A stretch of 64,000 nucleotides of DNA from Halomonas dongshanensis (GCF_024790395.1 NZ_JAJISC010000009.1:1-64000), one strand, 5' to 3'. Positions 46,025 through 55,389 are shown, counted from the stretch's first letter. Numbers and translations: made by a program. Notes: generated by a model from the letters alone, not told the origin.

Positions 46025-46963
46025 ATGATCGAACTTCGCCACCTCCGCACGCTCATCGCCCTACGCGAAACCGGCTCGCTGGTCGAAGCCGCCGAGCGCG
46101 TTCATCTCACCCAGTCGGCGCTGTCGCACCAGTTGAAAGATCTGGAGGGGCGCGTGGGCAATGCGCTGTTTCTGCGCAAGACCCGTCCGGTGTCGTTCAC
46201 CCGTGCGGGCATGCGCCTACTGGCGCTGGCCGATCAGATCCTGCCCGAGGTGCGCCGCGCCGAGCGCGATTTGGCCCGCCTTTCCGGCGCCGAGCAGGGG
46301 CGGCTGCACATGGCCATCGAGTGCCACAGCTGCTTTCAGTGGCTGATGCCCACGGTCGACTACTTTCGTAATCACTGGCCGGAGATCGAGATCGACATTC
46401 CAAGCGGGCACCATTTCGACCCGCTGCAGGGACTCGCGCGCGAGCAGCTCGATTTGGTCATCACCGCCGATCCGCAGCCACTGGACGGCATTCACTACGC
46501 GCCGCTCTTTCGCTACGAGGGACTGCTCGCCGTGGCCAAACAGCATCCTTTCGCCAAGCGCGCCTTCGTTACCCCCGACGCCCTTGCCGACCAAACGCTG
46601 ATCACCTACCCGGTAGAGCAGACCCGACTGGACGTTTTTACCCAGTTTCTCAACCCGGCCAACGTCTACCCTCAAGAAATCCGCACCGCTGAGCTGACCA
46701 TCATGATGATGCAGCTGGTCGCCAGCGGCCGCGGCGTTTGCGCCCTGCCCAACTGGGCGCTGACCGAGTATCTGGAGCGCGACTACGTTAGCGCCGTCAA
46801 ACTCGGTGAAAACGGCATCTGGAGTACGCTCTACGCTGCCATCCGCCAGGAGACCCGCGATACCACCTGGATGCAGGATTTTCTACGCACCGCGCAGGAG
46901 ACTTCCTTTGCCGTGCTTTCGGGTATCAAACCTGCGACTCACGACGGGGAATCAGCAGCGTAA
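46025..46963 (+). CDS. metR: LysR-type regulator MetR
   Basis: MetR activates methionine genes in response to homocysteine. The protein starts at the ATG at 46025 with MIELRHLRTLIALRETGSLV; the helix-turn-helix contains HLTQSALSHQLKDLEGRVG. IECHSCFQWLMPTVDYF and LITYPVEQTRLDVFTQFL are characteristic of MetR rather than other LysR proteins. Its last 38 bases overlap the kinase gene on the opposite strand. The metE gene it usually controls is not in the window. Confidence 0.93.
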   Translation: MIELRHLRTLIALRETGSLVEAAERVHLTQSALSHQLKDLEGRVGNALFLRKTRPVSFTRAGMRLLALADQILPEVRRAERDLARLSGAEQGRLHMAIECHSCFQWLMPTVDYFRNHWPEIEIDIPSGHHFDPLQGLAREQLDLVITADPQPLDGIHYAPLFRYEGLLAVAKQHPFAKRAFVTPDALADQTLITYPVEQTRLDVFTQFLNPANVYPQEIRTAELTIMMMQLVASGRGVCALPNWALTEYLERDYVSAVKLGENGIWSTLYAAIRQETRDTTWMQDFLRTAQETSFAVLSGIKPATHDGESAA

Positions 46964-48521
46964 AGCGCGCTCCACCAAGGCTTGGGCTACGGTCGACGGT
47001 GACGCTGCCACCGTGGGCTGCCATGATTTTATGCACGATGGAGAGCCCCAGGCCATAGCCACCGGAGCTACGCGCCCGACTGTCATCGAGGCGCGAGAAG
47101 GGTTTGAAGATATAGTTACGCGACTCCGGCGGCACGCCCGGCCCGTCATCCTCGACGTCGATCCGCACCAGATGCGGCTCGTCGACCAGTTGAATCTGAA
47201 CCCGTGACTTGCCGTAACGGCAGGCGTTGCTGACTAGGTTTTGTAGTGCCCGCTGCAGATGGCGCGGCTCGGCGAGCAGCTCGATTTCGGGGCTCGGCAG
47301 CAGTTCAAGCGTAAGATCGGCGTGCAGCGGGGAAAGCGTATCGATGACCCGTTCGGCCATCGTGCGGCACTCGATCAGCGCGGTTTCGAGCTCGGCACCG
47401 TTGATCGTCTCACCGCCCAGGCGTGCGTAGGTCAAAATCTCGTCGACCAGCTCGTCAAGCTCGGCGATATCGCCATCGATGCCCTGCAGTTGGCGCCGGA
47501 TCGCGGGCTGATCGGTCATGTCCTCGACCATCTGCACGGCGAAGCGAATCCGCGCCACCGGGGTACGCAGCTCGTGGGAGACGGCGCGAATCATCTCCTG
47601 CTGGCCGCGTAACAGGCTCTGTACCTGGCTCGCCATGCCGTTGAAGGCAAGCCCTAGGCGCCCCAGGAAGTCGCTACTCTCAACCTTCACCCGCGTTTCC
47701 AGCCGCCCGCTGGCAATCCGCGTGGCCGCCAGCTCCAGACGCGCCATGCGGCCTTCGATCGAGCGCATGATCAAATAGATGGTCAACGCCAGCAGCAGCA
47801 TCAAGCCGATCAACAGCGGCAAATGCAGGTTGGCAGGCAGGGTATCGCCCCGGGTGATAGGGCCAGCTTGGAGCCAGCCCGAGCCGTCGGGCAGCCGGTA
47901 GAGCAGCACTACCGCTAGGCGATCAGCAAGCAGCCGCGTCACCACCTCATTACGATTGAGCTGCATATGCTGCTCGGCGGTGAGGCCATCCGGAAGGTTC
48001 TGGCGCAGCGCTACCGGCCAGCTACCGGGGCGCAATGAGGAAAGAAAAGTGGCGCGCTCTTCAGCGGACTTGTCGATCAGGCACTCGCCGAGCAGTTTGA
48101 CGCTGGCGAACCACTGCCGCTCGCTCCACTCGCTCAAGCTTGCCCGCAGCACCAGCGACTCCCCCGGCAGGCGCTGCTGGAGCTGCCAGGGGCTTTCGCT
48201 GACGAGTAGGCTGCCGCGCTCGAGCCGCGCGCGGGAGAAGAAGCCGATATCGCTATCGTCGAGGGGCAGTAGCATCAACGACATGTCGAGCTCTTCGGCG
48301 AAGCGGCTCAATTGGTCGCTGCGCGCCTCGGCGGGAAGGCTTGAAAGCTGCTGGGTCATCAGCGACATGGGAAGCGCCGCGAGCTGTTCGCGGTAGTCTT
48401 CGCGGCGTACCTGTTCGAGAAAGCTACGCCCGCCAAGAGCAATGGCAAAGATGGCGAACAGCGCCAAACCAAGCAAAAGGTAGAAGCGCAAAAAAGCGCC
48501 GTGTCCGAGCATCTGTCGCAT
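46926..48521 (-). CDS. rstB: Sensor histidine kinase, RstB-like
   Basis: The kinase has an N-terminal transmembrane helix (FYLLLGLALFAIFAIALG), a periplasmic sensor domain, a second helix (LPLLIGLMLLLALTIYLIM), a HAMP domain, the phosphoacceptor box AVSHELRTPVARIRFA and an ATPase domain (NLVSNACRYGKS, DDGPGVPPE, GYGLGLSIV). It resembles E. coli RstB. The start is uncertain: an ATG at 48521 or 48512, or a GTG at 48551 overlapping the regulator. Its ligand is unknown. Confidence 0.9.
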   Translation of the reverse strand: MRQMLGHGAFLRFYLLLGLALFAIFAIALGGRSFLEQVRREDYREQLAALPMSLMTQQLSSLPAEARSDQLSRFAEELDMSLMLLPLDDSDIGFFSRARLERGSLLVSESPWQLQQRLPGESLVLRASLSEWSERQWFASVKLLGECLIDKSAEERATFLSSLRPGSWPVALRQNLPDGLTAEQHMQLNRNEVVTRLLADRLAVVLLYRLPDGSGWLQAGPITRGDTLPANLHLPLLIGLMLLLALTIYLIMRSIEGRMARLELAATRIASGRLETRVKVESSDFLGRLGLAFNGMASQVQSLLRGQQEMIRAVSHELRTPVARIRFAVQMVEDMTDQPAIRRQLQGIDGDIAELDELVDEILTYARLGGETINGAELETALIECRTMAERVIDTLSPLHADLTLELLPSPEIELLAEPRHLQRALQNLVSNACRYGKSRVQIQLVDEPHLVRIDVEDDGPGVPPESRNYIFKPFSRLDDSRARSSGGYGLGLSIVHKIMAAHGGSVTVDRSPSLGGARFTLLIPRRESQV

Positions 48522-48544
48522 GGGTGAGGGTGTCCGCTCTCTTT

Positions 48545-49303
48545 TTAGCACTCTTTGACGAACAGATATCCCTTGCTACGTACGGTCTTGATCCGGTGGG
48601 GCTGGTTGGGGTCATCGCCGATCTTGGGACGAATACGCGATACGCGTACGTCGATAGAGCGATCCTGACCGTCGTACTTGATACCACGCAGATCGCTAAA
48701 GATCTCTTCGCGGGTTAGCACGCGCCCGGCGTTACTCGCCAGTAGCCAAAGCAGATCGAATTCGGCGCTGGTGAGATCGATGCGTTCACCTGAAAGCCAA
48801 GCCTCGCGCGTGGCACTGTCGATCTCCAGATTGTCGAAGTTCAAACGCATCTGGCCATCCGGCGCGGGGCCCTCGGCGCGGCGCAGCAGCGCGCGCATGC
48901 GCGCCAGGAGCACGCGCGGCTGCACGGGCTTGGGCACATAGTCGTCGGCGCCCATTTCGAGTCCCAGCACCTGATCGAGATCATCGGTGCGCGCGGTAAG
49001 CATCATGATCGGGCCAGCAAAGTTGGGGCGAACGCGGCGGCAGATGGCCAAACCGTCCTCCCCTGGCAGCATCAGATCCAAAATGACCAGGTCCGGCTGC
49101 AGCGTGAGAATACAATCGACACCCTTGGCGCCGTCGGCCTCCAAGGTCACCTGAAAACCGTTGGCTTCGAGGTAGTCGCGAGTCAGCTCGGCCAGACGTT
49201 GGTCGTCTTCGATGATCAGTACGTGATCCTGGTCGGCTGCATCAAGCGTCACGGCGTCCTGAGTGCCGTGCGACTGAATCTGTTGTTCCAAGTGGTCCAC
49301 CAT
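48545..49303 (-). CDS. rstA: OmpR-family response regulator, RstA-like
   Basis: A receiver domain (VLIIEDDQRLAELTRDYLE, phospho-Asp in LVILDLMLPGEDG, Lys in DYVPKP) precedes a winged-helix domain with LRGIKYDGQDRSIDVRVSRI and RIKTVRSKGYLF. These match E. coli RstA well. About 25 non-conserved residues precede the receiver. It is transcribed with the kinase downstream. The 256-base region upstream (to 49559) is shared with a small divergent gene. Confidence 0.9.
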   Translation of the reverse strand: MVDHLEQQIQSHGTQDAVTLDAADQDHVLIIEDDQRLAELTRDYLEANGFQVTLEADGAKGVDCILTLQPDLVILDLMLPGEDGLAICRRVRPNFAGPIMMLTARTDDLDQVLGLEMGADDYVPKPVQPRVLLARMRALLRRAEGPAPDGQMRLNFDNLEIDSATREAWLSGERIDLTSAEFDLLWLLASNAGRVLTREEIFSDLRGIKYDGQDRSIDVRVSRIRPKIGDDPNQPHRIKTVRSKGYLFVKEC

Positions 49304-49559
49304 CCTGTTTAACCCCCTCTTGAGCCCATATCGTCCTGCCCGATCCTTGGAGTACCGCCGGGCCTGATGTTACAGAGGATACCTCAAAACCACCACGGCA
49401 CCCTGCGTTGAACGCTTCTCTTTTGCTTGGACGCTGTTTCATAGCCAGTTGTTCATCGCCAGGGGCTTAGTGCCACTTGATTCTTATATCGCTCGGCGCT
49501 ACTGTGGTGCCGCTTACTGTCGACAATCTGACAGGTGACGGTGACAGGAGACCAATGTC

Positions 49560-49691
49560 ATGACCACTAGCAACGGCAAGAGCGTGATCAAACGTGTTTA
49601 CGTGCCTACTCAGGTGCGCGATTTACCCAATGGCGAAAAGCTGAAAATTCCTGGCCACTACAAATCTCCGCCCGAAGATAGCGAAGCCTAA
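49560..49691 (+). CDS. Small hydrophilic protein, 43 residues, unknown function
   Basis: The frame starts at an ATG nine bases after AGGAG, with a second ATG just upstream that reads into a stop after two codons. The product begins MTTSNGKSVIKRVYVPT and ends GHYKSPPEDSEA, with basic residues in the first half and an acidic tail; no membrane segment is visible. It is divergent from rstA and ends before a large palindrome. I do not recognise it. Confidence 0.6.
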   Translation: MTTSNGKSVIKRVYVPTQVRDLPNGEKLKIPGHYKSPPEDSEA

Positions 49692-49773
49692 ACGCGTATC
49701 GCTGAGTCTCTTTACACCCCCTTCTATTTTTTATGGGCGCGTGAAGAGGAGACAGAGGCTGATGAGTAGGTGT

Positions 49774-49811
49774 CAACGACAAGGCAGGCCCTAGGGCCTG
49801 CCTTGTCGTTG
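49774..49811. terminator. Perfect 38-base palindrome, probable bidirectional terminator
   Basis: CAACGACAAGGCAGGCCC is followed by its own reverse complement around a CCCTAGGG centre, giving a perfect palindrome from 49774 to 49811. It lies between two convergent small genes. No long T-run follows on either side (TTAGCGTTT on the plus strand), so termination is inferred from position and stem strength. Confidence 0.6.
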
Positions 49812-49832
49812 TTAGCGTTTGGCGTTTATTCG

Positions 49833-50012
49833 CTATCCTTTAGGTCCGAACAAGAGCCAAGCAATTAAACCGACCAGCGGGAAGAACAGCAGTACGAGAA
49901 TCCAAATGAGCTTGGCAAGGCCGCTTGCCGTGCTCTTGGCTACTTTAACCACTGCCCAGATGATGATGACGAGCCAGATAAGACCGAACAAACCACCGAC
50001 TTCGATACCCAT
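49833..50012 (-). CDS. Small membrane protein with a PLDc_N-type domain
   Basis: This 59-residue protein was found by eye. AGGAAG lies five bases before the ATG at 50012. It has two hydrophobic helices (LFGLIWLVIIIWAVVKV and LIWILVLLFFPLVGLIAWLL) separated by a basic turn, and ends FGPKG. This is the pattern of the short PLDc_N (phospholipase D-nuclease N-terminal) family, found alone in many bacteria with unknown function. Confidence 0.78.
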   Translation of the reverse strand: MGIEVGGLFGLIWLVIIIWAVVKVAKSTASGLAKLIWILVLLFFPLVGLIAWLLFGPKG

Positions 50013-50079
50013 AACAACTTCCTTTGCATTGGTTTCCTTGAACTTTCAGCTAAGCACAAAGCTAAGAAATCGCAAGCTT

Positions 50080-50586
50080 TTAACCTTCGTCGGGCACGCT
50101 CAAGCGCATCTCGCCACCTTGAATCTTGATATCGAGAAGGTTGAGAAAACTCATACCCAAAAGCACTTTGTCATCGTGCATACCCGGGCTTAGCGAGCCC
50201 TGAACGTTCTCAATACGAATACCGCCCAGTGATACTTCGTCGAGCTGCGTCAATGCTCCCTCAACCCGCCCATTGGCGGTGTTGAACCACGCCACGCGCC
50301 CCGGTGTGAGCCCAAGCGTTTCGGCCATATGCGAGGGAATCGCTACGTAGGTAGCGCCGGTATCGAGAAGAAAATCGACGGGTTCGCCGTTGATCCGGCC
50401 CGGCGCCTCATAGTGCCCCGAACGATTGCGCCTTAGCGTGATCGGCTCGCCCTGAGAGGCGCTGACGATATGCGCATTGGGACTCATGAGCTTGTCGAAG
50501 CCGCCATCGATCAGCCAAGTGCCCGCGCCTATCAGCAGCACCCAGAAAACCACCATTCCCACGATACCGCCACGCTGTTTGCTCAT
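50080..50586 (-). CDS. Membrane-anchored retropepsin-like aspartic protease (TIGR02281 type)
   Basis: The protein has one N-terminal membrane helix (GMVVFWVLLIGAGTWLI) and a clan AA aspartic protease domain, with the catalytic motif VDFLLDTGATYVAIP near residue 70 and the second conserved segment KVLLGMSFLNLLDIK near the end. A single DTG per chain suggests a dimeric enzyme. The ATG at 50586 has GGAGGGAG before it; an ATG at 50601 is also open. It follows the UMF1 transporter gene closely. Substrates are unknown. Confidence 0.88.
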   Translation of the reverse strand: MSKQRGGIVGMVVFWVLLIGAGTWLIDGGFDKLMSPNAHIVSASQGEPITLRRNRSGHYEAPGRINGEPVDFLLDTGATYVAIPSHMAETLGLTPGRVAWFNTANGRVEGALTQLDEVSLGGIRIENVQGSLSPGMHDDKVLLGMSFLNLLDIKIQGGEMRLSVPDEG

Positions 50587-50601
50587 CGGCTCCCTCCGCA
50601 T

Positions 50602-51945
50602 CTAGGCGCGCTCCTGGCGCCAGGCAAGCGCGGCGGCACGGCCACGTTGTTCGTCGACGCGCCAGCAGATGGCCATGGCCACCGCAAAGAGCGCTACGCA
50701 TAGAAGGATAGACGCTTGTAGCCCAACGAGCGTTTGCAGCACGCCAAGTGCCACGATACCGAAGACCCCGGCAAGCTTGTTGGCAAGCCCCCAAAAGCCG
50801 AAAAACTCCGCCGACTTCGCCAACGGCGAGAAGAGCCCCACCAGCGCCCGGCTGGCTGACTGGCTCGAGCCCAAGCTAAGCCCCGCCAGGCAGCCAACGA
50901 CGAGAAACACGTACTGCGCCTGCCATGCCCAGCCCATGCGCGCATTGGCCAAGGCGGTCACCTCGGGCGTGGCCCAGATGGCCAGAATCGCCAGAATCCA
51001 CAGCCCCAGCGTCACCTGATAGGTGCGCTTGGCGCCGACGCGATCCTGAATCCAACCAAAGCCGATGGCCCCGGCGGCGGCGGTGATCTGTACGATGACG
51101 AACATGATATTGCGCACGCCCGCCTCCCAGCCAATCACCTGAGCGCCATAAATGAACGCGAAGGCGATGATGATATAGACCCCCGCCATGGAGAAAAGCA
51201 GCGAGACCAGAAAGACCGTCAGATCCTTGAAGTGACGCAGCTCGGCAGCGGTACCCAACAGCTGAGCCTTGGCGATCTTGAGGTAGCCCTTCTGACTCGG
51301 CGTGGGAGTGCCCCGCTCCTTAAGCCAAAGGAAGGTAGGGATGGCCGCCAAGAGGAAAAAGCCCGCCGCAAACGGCCCCACCCAGCGAATACGCTCGAAG
51401 TTTTCCGCCGTCGCTTCGCCTAACACCACCAAGGTGAAGCCTGCCGCACAGAGCCCGCCCACGTAGCCCAGCGCCCAGCCAAAACCAGAAATCTTGCCCA
51501 GCGACTCGGGCGGGCCGAGCTCAGGCAAAAAGGCGGCGATGAAGGACTCCCCCATCGAGTAGGCGTAGTTGGAGATAACGATGAGCAAAAGCCCCAACAC
51601 CACATAGCCAGGGGCAACGAAGTAGAGCATTGCCGTGGTGAACACCGTGGCCAGATAGCTGAAAAACAGAAAGCGCTTCTTCTCGGCGCGGTAATCCATC
51701 ACCGCACCGCATAAAGGGGCGGTAATCACCACCAGCAGGTAGCTGATAGCCAGCGCCAGGCTCCAGAGGAAATTGGCCAGACGAAAGCCATCGTTGCGAT
51801 CCCCCACGACCACCGTCGTGAAAAGCTCGCCGAACACCACGGTGATGATCAGCAGGGTGTAAGCCTGATTGGCGAAGTCGAACATGGCCCAGCCGAATAT
51901 TTCGCGGCGTGAGGCGTAGGCAGGTTGGGAAGCGGTCACCGTCAT
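50602..51945 (-). CDS. UMF1-family (Atg22-like) MFS transporter
   Basis: A 447-residue protein with about twelve membrane segments. The N-terminal motif FGWAMFDFANQAYTLLIITV is characteristic of the UMF1/Atg22 group of the major facilitator superfamily, as is SYAY-type SNYAYSMGESFIAAFLPEL and GSSQSASRALVGLFSP. The substrate is unknown; fungal Atg22 exports amino acids from the vacuole. The downstream protease gene starts within 16 bases, so the two may form an operon. Confidence 0.9.
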   Translation of the reverse strand: MTVTASQPAYASRREIFGWAMFDFANQAYTLLIITVVFGELFTTVVVGDRNDGFRLANFLWSLALAISYLLVVITAPLCGAVMDYRAEKKRFLFFSYLATVFTTAMLYFVAPGYVVLGLLLIVISNYAYSMGESFIAAFLPELGPPESLGKISGFGWALGYVGGLCAAGFTLVVLGEATAENFERIRWVGPFAAGFFLLAAIPTFLWLKERGTPTPSQKGYLKIAKAQLLGTAAELRHFKDLTVFLVSLLFSMAGVYIIIAFAFIYGAQVIGWEAGVRNIMFVIVQITAAAGAIGFGWIQDRVGAKRTYQVTLGLWILAILAIWATPEVTALANARMGWAWQAQYVFLVVGCLAGLSLGSSQSASRALVGLFSPLAKSAEFFGFWGLANKLAGVFGIVALGVLQTLVGLQASILLCVALFAVAMAICWRVDEQRGRAAALAWRQERA

Positions 51946-52039
51946 GGCTCGTTTACGGCTCTCTTAAAGGCGTTCGTACGCGAAACGCCAAGCCTAGCAG
52001 GTCGGCGACGGCCAGTGCCATCGCCGAGTAGCCAAGGAC

Positions 52040-52207
52040 TTAGAATACCCAGTGGGCGATGACCGCCGAGATACCGATCACCAACGCCGTGACCACCGCA
52101 ACGGTGACCACGGTATCGAGCCAGCGATCCAGCCAACGCTCGAAGGTTGGCTCTTTGGATGTTTTAGGCTGTCTTCGCGTCGCTCCATGACGCCCTTGAC
52201 GCGCCAT
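52040..52207 (-). CDS. Small single-pass membrane protein, 55 residues
   Basis: An open frame with a hydrophilic, very basic N-terminal half (MARQGRHGATRRQPKTSKEP), then FERWLDRWLD and one hydrophobic helix (TVVTVAVVTALVIGISAVIA) ending HWVF. A weak GGAG lies about 11 bases before the ATG. It sits between the UMF1 and BCCT genes on the same strand. No family is recognised. Confidence 0.5.
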   Translation of the reverse strand: MARQGRHGATRRQPKTSKEPTFERWLDRWLDTVVTVAVVTALVIGISAVIAHWVF

Positions 52208-52280
52208 CACACACTACACTCCATAGCGCTAAGCTCCTTGCTGGTTAAGCGCCTTGCTCGTGATGGCGCGAAAGCGCCAC

Positions 52281-53906
52281 CTAGCGATTGATACGGCGAT
52301 TGATCACATTGGGTGCGCGGCGCAGGCGCTCCTCCTCACCCAGATGCTCGGCTTCGAAGGCATCCGCACCCACCGGCGTTTCACCGTGGCGGCGGTAGAG
52401 CTGGGTCAACATCGCCTTGCGGTCGGCACGTAGCTCGCGTACCAGCACGAACACCATCAAGTAGAGGATGAAGGTAAACGGCAGCGCCGACAGCACTGCG
52501 GCCGATTGTAGCCCAGTCAGCCCCCCGGCTACGATAAGCGTCAAACAAATGGCGGCGATCAGCATGCCCCAAATGATGCGCTTGTAGAGCGGCGGGTTGA
52601 TCGAACCGTTATCGGTCATCTGGGCCACGATGTAAGAAGCAGAGTCTGCCGACGTAACCAGGAAGATGAAGATCAGCATCATCGAAACCACCGACAAAAC
52701 GCCCGAGAACGGCATCAAGTCGTACATGGAGAATAGCGCTACGGTAATGTTGTCCTTGGTCGCCTGCGCCAAGCCAACATTGTCTCCGCTGAGCTCGAAA
52801 TTCAGCGCCGTAGCGCCGAAGATGCCAATCCACAAGCAGGCTAGCAGCGGCGGTACGACCAGTACGCCAAAAACGTACTCTTTGATGGTACGACCACGCG
52901 AAACGCGGGCAATGAAGGTGCCCACGAAAGGCGACCAGGCGATGACCCAAGCCCAGTAGAATAGCGTCCACTCACCGGCCCAGACGTTGTCCTGGAAGGG
53001 CACGATGCGCAGGCTCATACCAATGAAGTTCTGCAGGTAGTCACCGATACCAAGGGTAATGGTCTCGAGGATCACCAGCGTCGGGCCGGTCACCAGTACG
53101 TAGGCCATGAGGAACAGACACAGCGCCAGATTGAGGTTGGAGAGGCGCTGGATGCCTTTATCCAGCCCTGACCAGGTCGATAGCATGTAGGCGCAGAACA
53201 TGGTGAAGAGGATGATGAACTGCCACCAGCCGTTTTCGGGAATCCCGAACACCGCATTCAAGCCACCGTTCATCTGCAAGACGCCAAGCCCGAGCGACGT
53301 CGCAACCCCCATGACCGTTGCCACGACGGCAAACACATCAAGCCAGGAGGCGTAAGGGCGCACGCGCGGATACTTGGCCGTCACCGAAGAGAGCACTGAG
53401 GAGACCAGACCAGGCTGACCCTTACGGAACTGAAAGTAGGCGATGATCAACCCCACCACCGAGAACGCGGCCCACTGATGAATGCCCCAGTTGAAGTAGC
53501 TGTACTGAATGGCGTAGCGGGCAGCGGCCTCGGTCTCGCCGGGCATGTCGCCGTAAGGAGGTTCGAGGTAGTGGCGCATGGGCTCGGCCATGCCGTAGAA
53601 CACCAGCCCCACGCCAAACCCTGCAGCCAGCAACATACTGACCCAGGAGAAAAAGCTGTAGTTGGGGGTGCTGTCCTGCGGTCCTAGCCGCACCTTACCG
53701 TACTTACCGAAAGCGAGCACGAGCAGAAAGATGACGAAACCGAACACCGAAAAGAGGTAGAACCAGCCAAAGACCCGCGTAACGGTTTCGAGTGCAGCAA
53801 CGGCTGCGTTGCCAAACGCTTCTTGAAAAAACGCTCCCACCATCACTAGCGCAAAGATAATCAGCGCCGAGGCGATGAAAACGGTCTTGCCTCCATGATT
53901 CGTCAT
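52281..53906 (-). CDS. BCCT-family transporter (betaine/carnitine/choline type)
   Basis: A 541-residue protein with twelve membrane segments. Family hallmarks are SMLLAAGFGVGLVFYGMAEPMRHYLEPP (in part), FNWGIHQWAAFSVVGL and the WTLFYWAWVIAWSPFVGTFIARVSRGRTIKEY stretch (around residues 310-340). Substrate is probably a quaternary amine or other compatible solute, but GMAEP replaces the more common GVAEP and the exact ligand cannot be told. AGGATGG precedes the ATG. Such carriers are abundant in halophilic Halomonas. Confidence 0.93.
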   Translation of the reverse strand: MTNHGGKTVFIASALIIFALVMVGAFFQEAFGNAAVAALETVTRVFGWFYLFSVFGFVIFLLVLAFGKYGKVRLGPQDSTPNYSFFSWVSMLLAAGFGVGLVFYGMAEPMRHYLEPPYGDMPGETEAAARYAIQYSYFNWGIHQWAAFSVVGLIIAYFQFRKGQPGLVSSVLSSVTAKYPRVRPYASWLDVFAVVATVMGVATSLGLGVLQMNGGLNAVFGIPENGWWQFIILFTMFCAYMLSTWSGLDKGIQRLSNLNLALCLFLMAYVLVTGPTLVILETITLGIGDYLQNFIGMSLRIVPFQDNVWAGEWTLFYWAWVIAWSPFVGTFIARVSRGRTIKEYVFGVLVVPPLLACLWIGIFGATALNFELSGDNVGLAQATKDNITVALFSMYDLMPFSGVLSVVSMMLIFIFLVTSADSASYIVAQMTDNGSINPPLYKRIIWGMLIAAICLTLIVAGGLTGLQSAAVLSALPFTFILYLMVFVLVRELRADRKAMLTQLYRRHGETPVGADAFEAEHLGEEERLRRAPNVINRRINR

Positions 53907-54080
53907 ATAACCATCCTGTTATATCGAGTGAACGCATTTGTGATGCGAATACGTAAAAAATCGTAACATCGCTGCGCTTTTTCTGCATAGTTGCCCTACT
54001 TAACCTTAGCGGGTAAATAGAATTTCGGAACTCCCGTCCTGCCCATCACTCGAAGTGGCAGACGTTTACTTGGAGGCGAT

Positions 54081-54473
54081 ATGCCCAATACCGACTGGGA
54101 ACGCAAAAACGCAGCTTGGCAAGCCGCCAGTCAGTGGCGCGCCCGCGCCACCCAAACCCAAGCCACCGGCCTTGCCGGTGCGCTCAAGCTGCTGCTTGCC
54201 TGGGTGATCTTTGGCGCACTATTGATCATTAGCGTGGTGCTTGGAGTTTTCTTACTGCTTTTGGGGCTGATCATGATGCCCTTCGTGCGCTACAAGATGA
54301 AAAAGCGCATGGAGCAAATGCGTGCCGAGCGTGCCCAGGATATCGGCGGCGGTGCGGCGCATAACCGCGACCGCTACGACGGCACGCACGCACGTTCACC
54401 CCATGATGTCCTCGAAGGCAGCTACGAAGTAAAAACGGAGGAAATGCAACAGGACGACAACCGTCGCAAATAA
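54081..54473 (+). CDS. Conserved-looking membrane protein of unknown function, 130 residues
   Basis: A TTGGAGG site precedes the ATG. The N-terminus is hydrophilic (DWERKNAAWQAASQWRARA). A long hydrophobic region follows (residues about 34-67: LKLLLAWVIFGALLII, then VVLGVFLLLLGLIMMPF), likely two closely spaced helices. The last 60 residues are charged, first basic (RYKMKKRMEQMR) then acidic. I do not recognise a domain. It converges with the AEC transporter gene. Confidence 0.75.
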   Translation: MPNTDWERKNAAWQAASQWRARATQTQATGLAGALKLLLAWVIFGALLIISVVLGVFLLLLGLIMMPFVRYKMKKRMEQMRAERAQDIGGGAAHNRDRYDGTHARSPHDVLEGSYEVKTEEMQQDDNRRK

Positions 54474-54495
54474 GCCACCACACAGCCTAAACAGC

Positions 54496-55389
54496 CTAAA
54501 TAGGCGGGTGTAACCAGGTGAAGGCCGCTGCCAGTGTCAGCGGCATGACCACCAGACTGCCGACGTTGCCGATCAATACCAGCGAGGCCACCCGGTGTGG
54601 CGAGAGCTTGTACTGCTCGGCCACTAGGTAGTTGAGCACTGCCGGAGGCAGCGCAGCGAATACCAACAGGACCGCTGACTGGAGCGTATCGAGCGGCAGC
54701 CACCACAGAAGCGGCAACGCAATGACGAGCCCCGACAGTGGGCAGAGAAGCGCCCCCAGAAGCCCGGTGCGCCACTCTTTGAAGTCGATCTCCAATAAGC
54801 GTACACCCAGCGCAAAGAGCATTAGCGGAATGCACACCCCGCCCAGCATGTGCATGGCCTCGACCAGCCAGCCTGGCAGCGGAATGCCCGTGACGTTAAC
54901 GCCAAGTCCCGTCAAGCTCGCCGCAACGATCGGCATGCGCATTAATCGCCTAAGCGAGGTGCGGGGGTCGATCATGTAGAGCCCCACCGAAAAGTGCAGC
55001 AGCATCTCGACGATGAACACCACCACCGCCGCTGGTAGCGCCTCGGGCCCAAAGGCCAGCACCAGCAGCGGCACACCCATATTGCCGGTGTTGTTGAACA
55101 TCATCGGCGGCAGAAACACCTTGGACGAAAGCCCAAGCCAGCGCACTAGCGGCCATAGCACCACGCCCGACCCCAGCACCACCAGCGCCGCCCCCGTGGC
55201 AAGCCAAGCGTAATCGCCGAGCGGAGCCTGACGATCTGCCAACACGGCGAACACCAACAGCGGCACGAACAGTTCCATGTTGAGCGTATTGAGGCTGCGA
55301 ATATCGGGCTTGCGAAAGCGACCATAGAGCGCGCCGCACCCGGAAATGAGAAACACCGGCAGCAAGGTGCCGAGCAGACTGGCTAACAT
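54496..55389 (-). CDS. AEC-family (auxin efflux carrier) transporter
   Basis: A 297-residue protein with about ten membrane helices. The N-terminal half has LPVFLISGCGALYGRF and MFNNTGNMGVPLLVLAFG, matching the conserved Asn-rich crossover of the AEC family; the second half has LLVFAALPPAVLNYLVAEQY. Bacterial members carry malonate, malate or other substrates, and none can be assigned here. Confidence 0.9.
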   Translation of the reverse strand: MLASLLGTLLPVFLISGCGALYGRFRKPDIRSLNTLNMELFVPLLVFAVLADRQAPLGDYAWLATGAALVVLGSGVVLWPLVRWLGLSSKVFLPPMMFNNTGNMGVPLLVLAFGPEALPAAVVVFIVEMLLHFSVGLYMIDPRTSLRRLMRMPIVAASLTGLGVNVTGIPLPGWLVEAMHMLGGVCIPLMLFALGVRLLEIDFKEWRTGLLGALLCPLSGLVIALPLLWWLPLDTLQSAVLLVFAALPPAVLNYLVAEQYKLSPHRVASLVLIGNVGSLVVMPLTLAAAFTWLHPPI

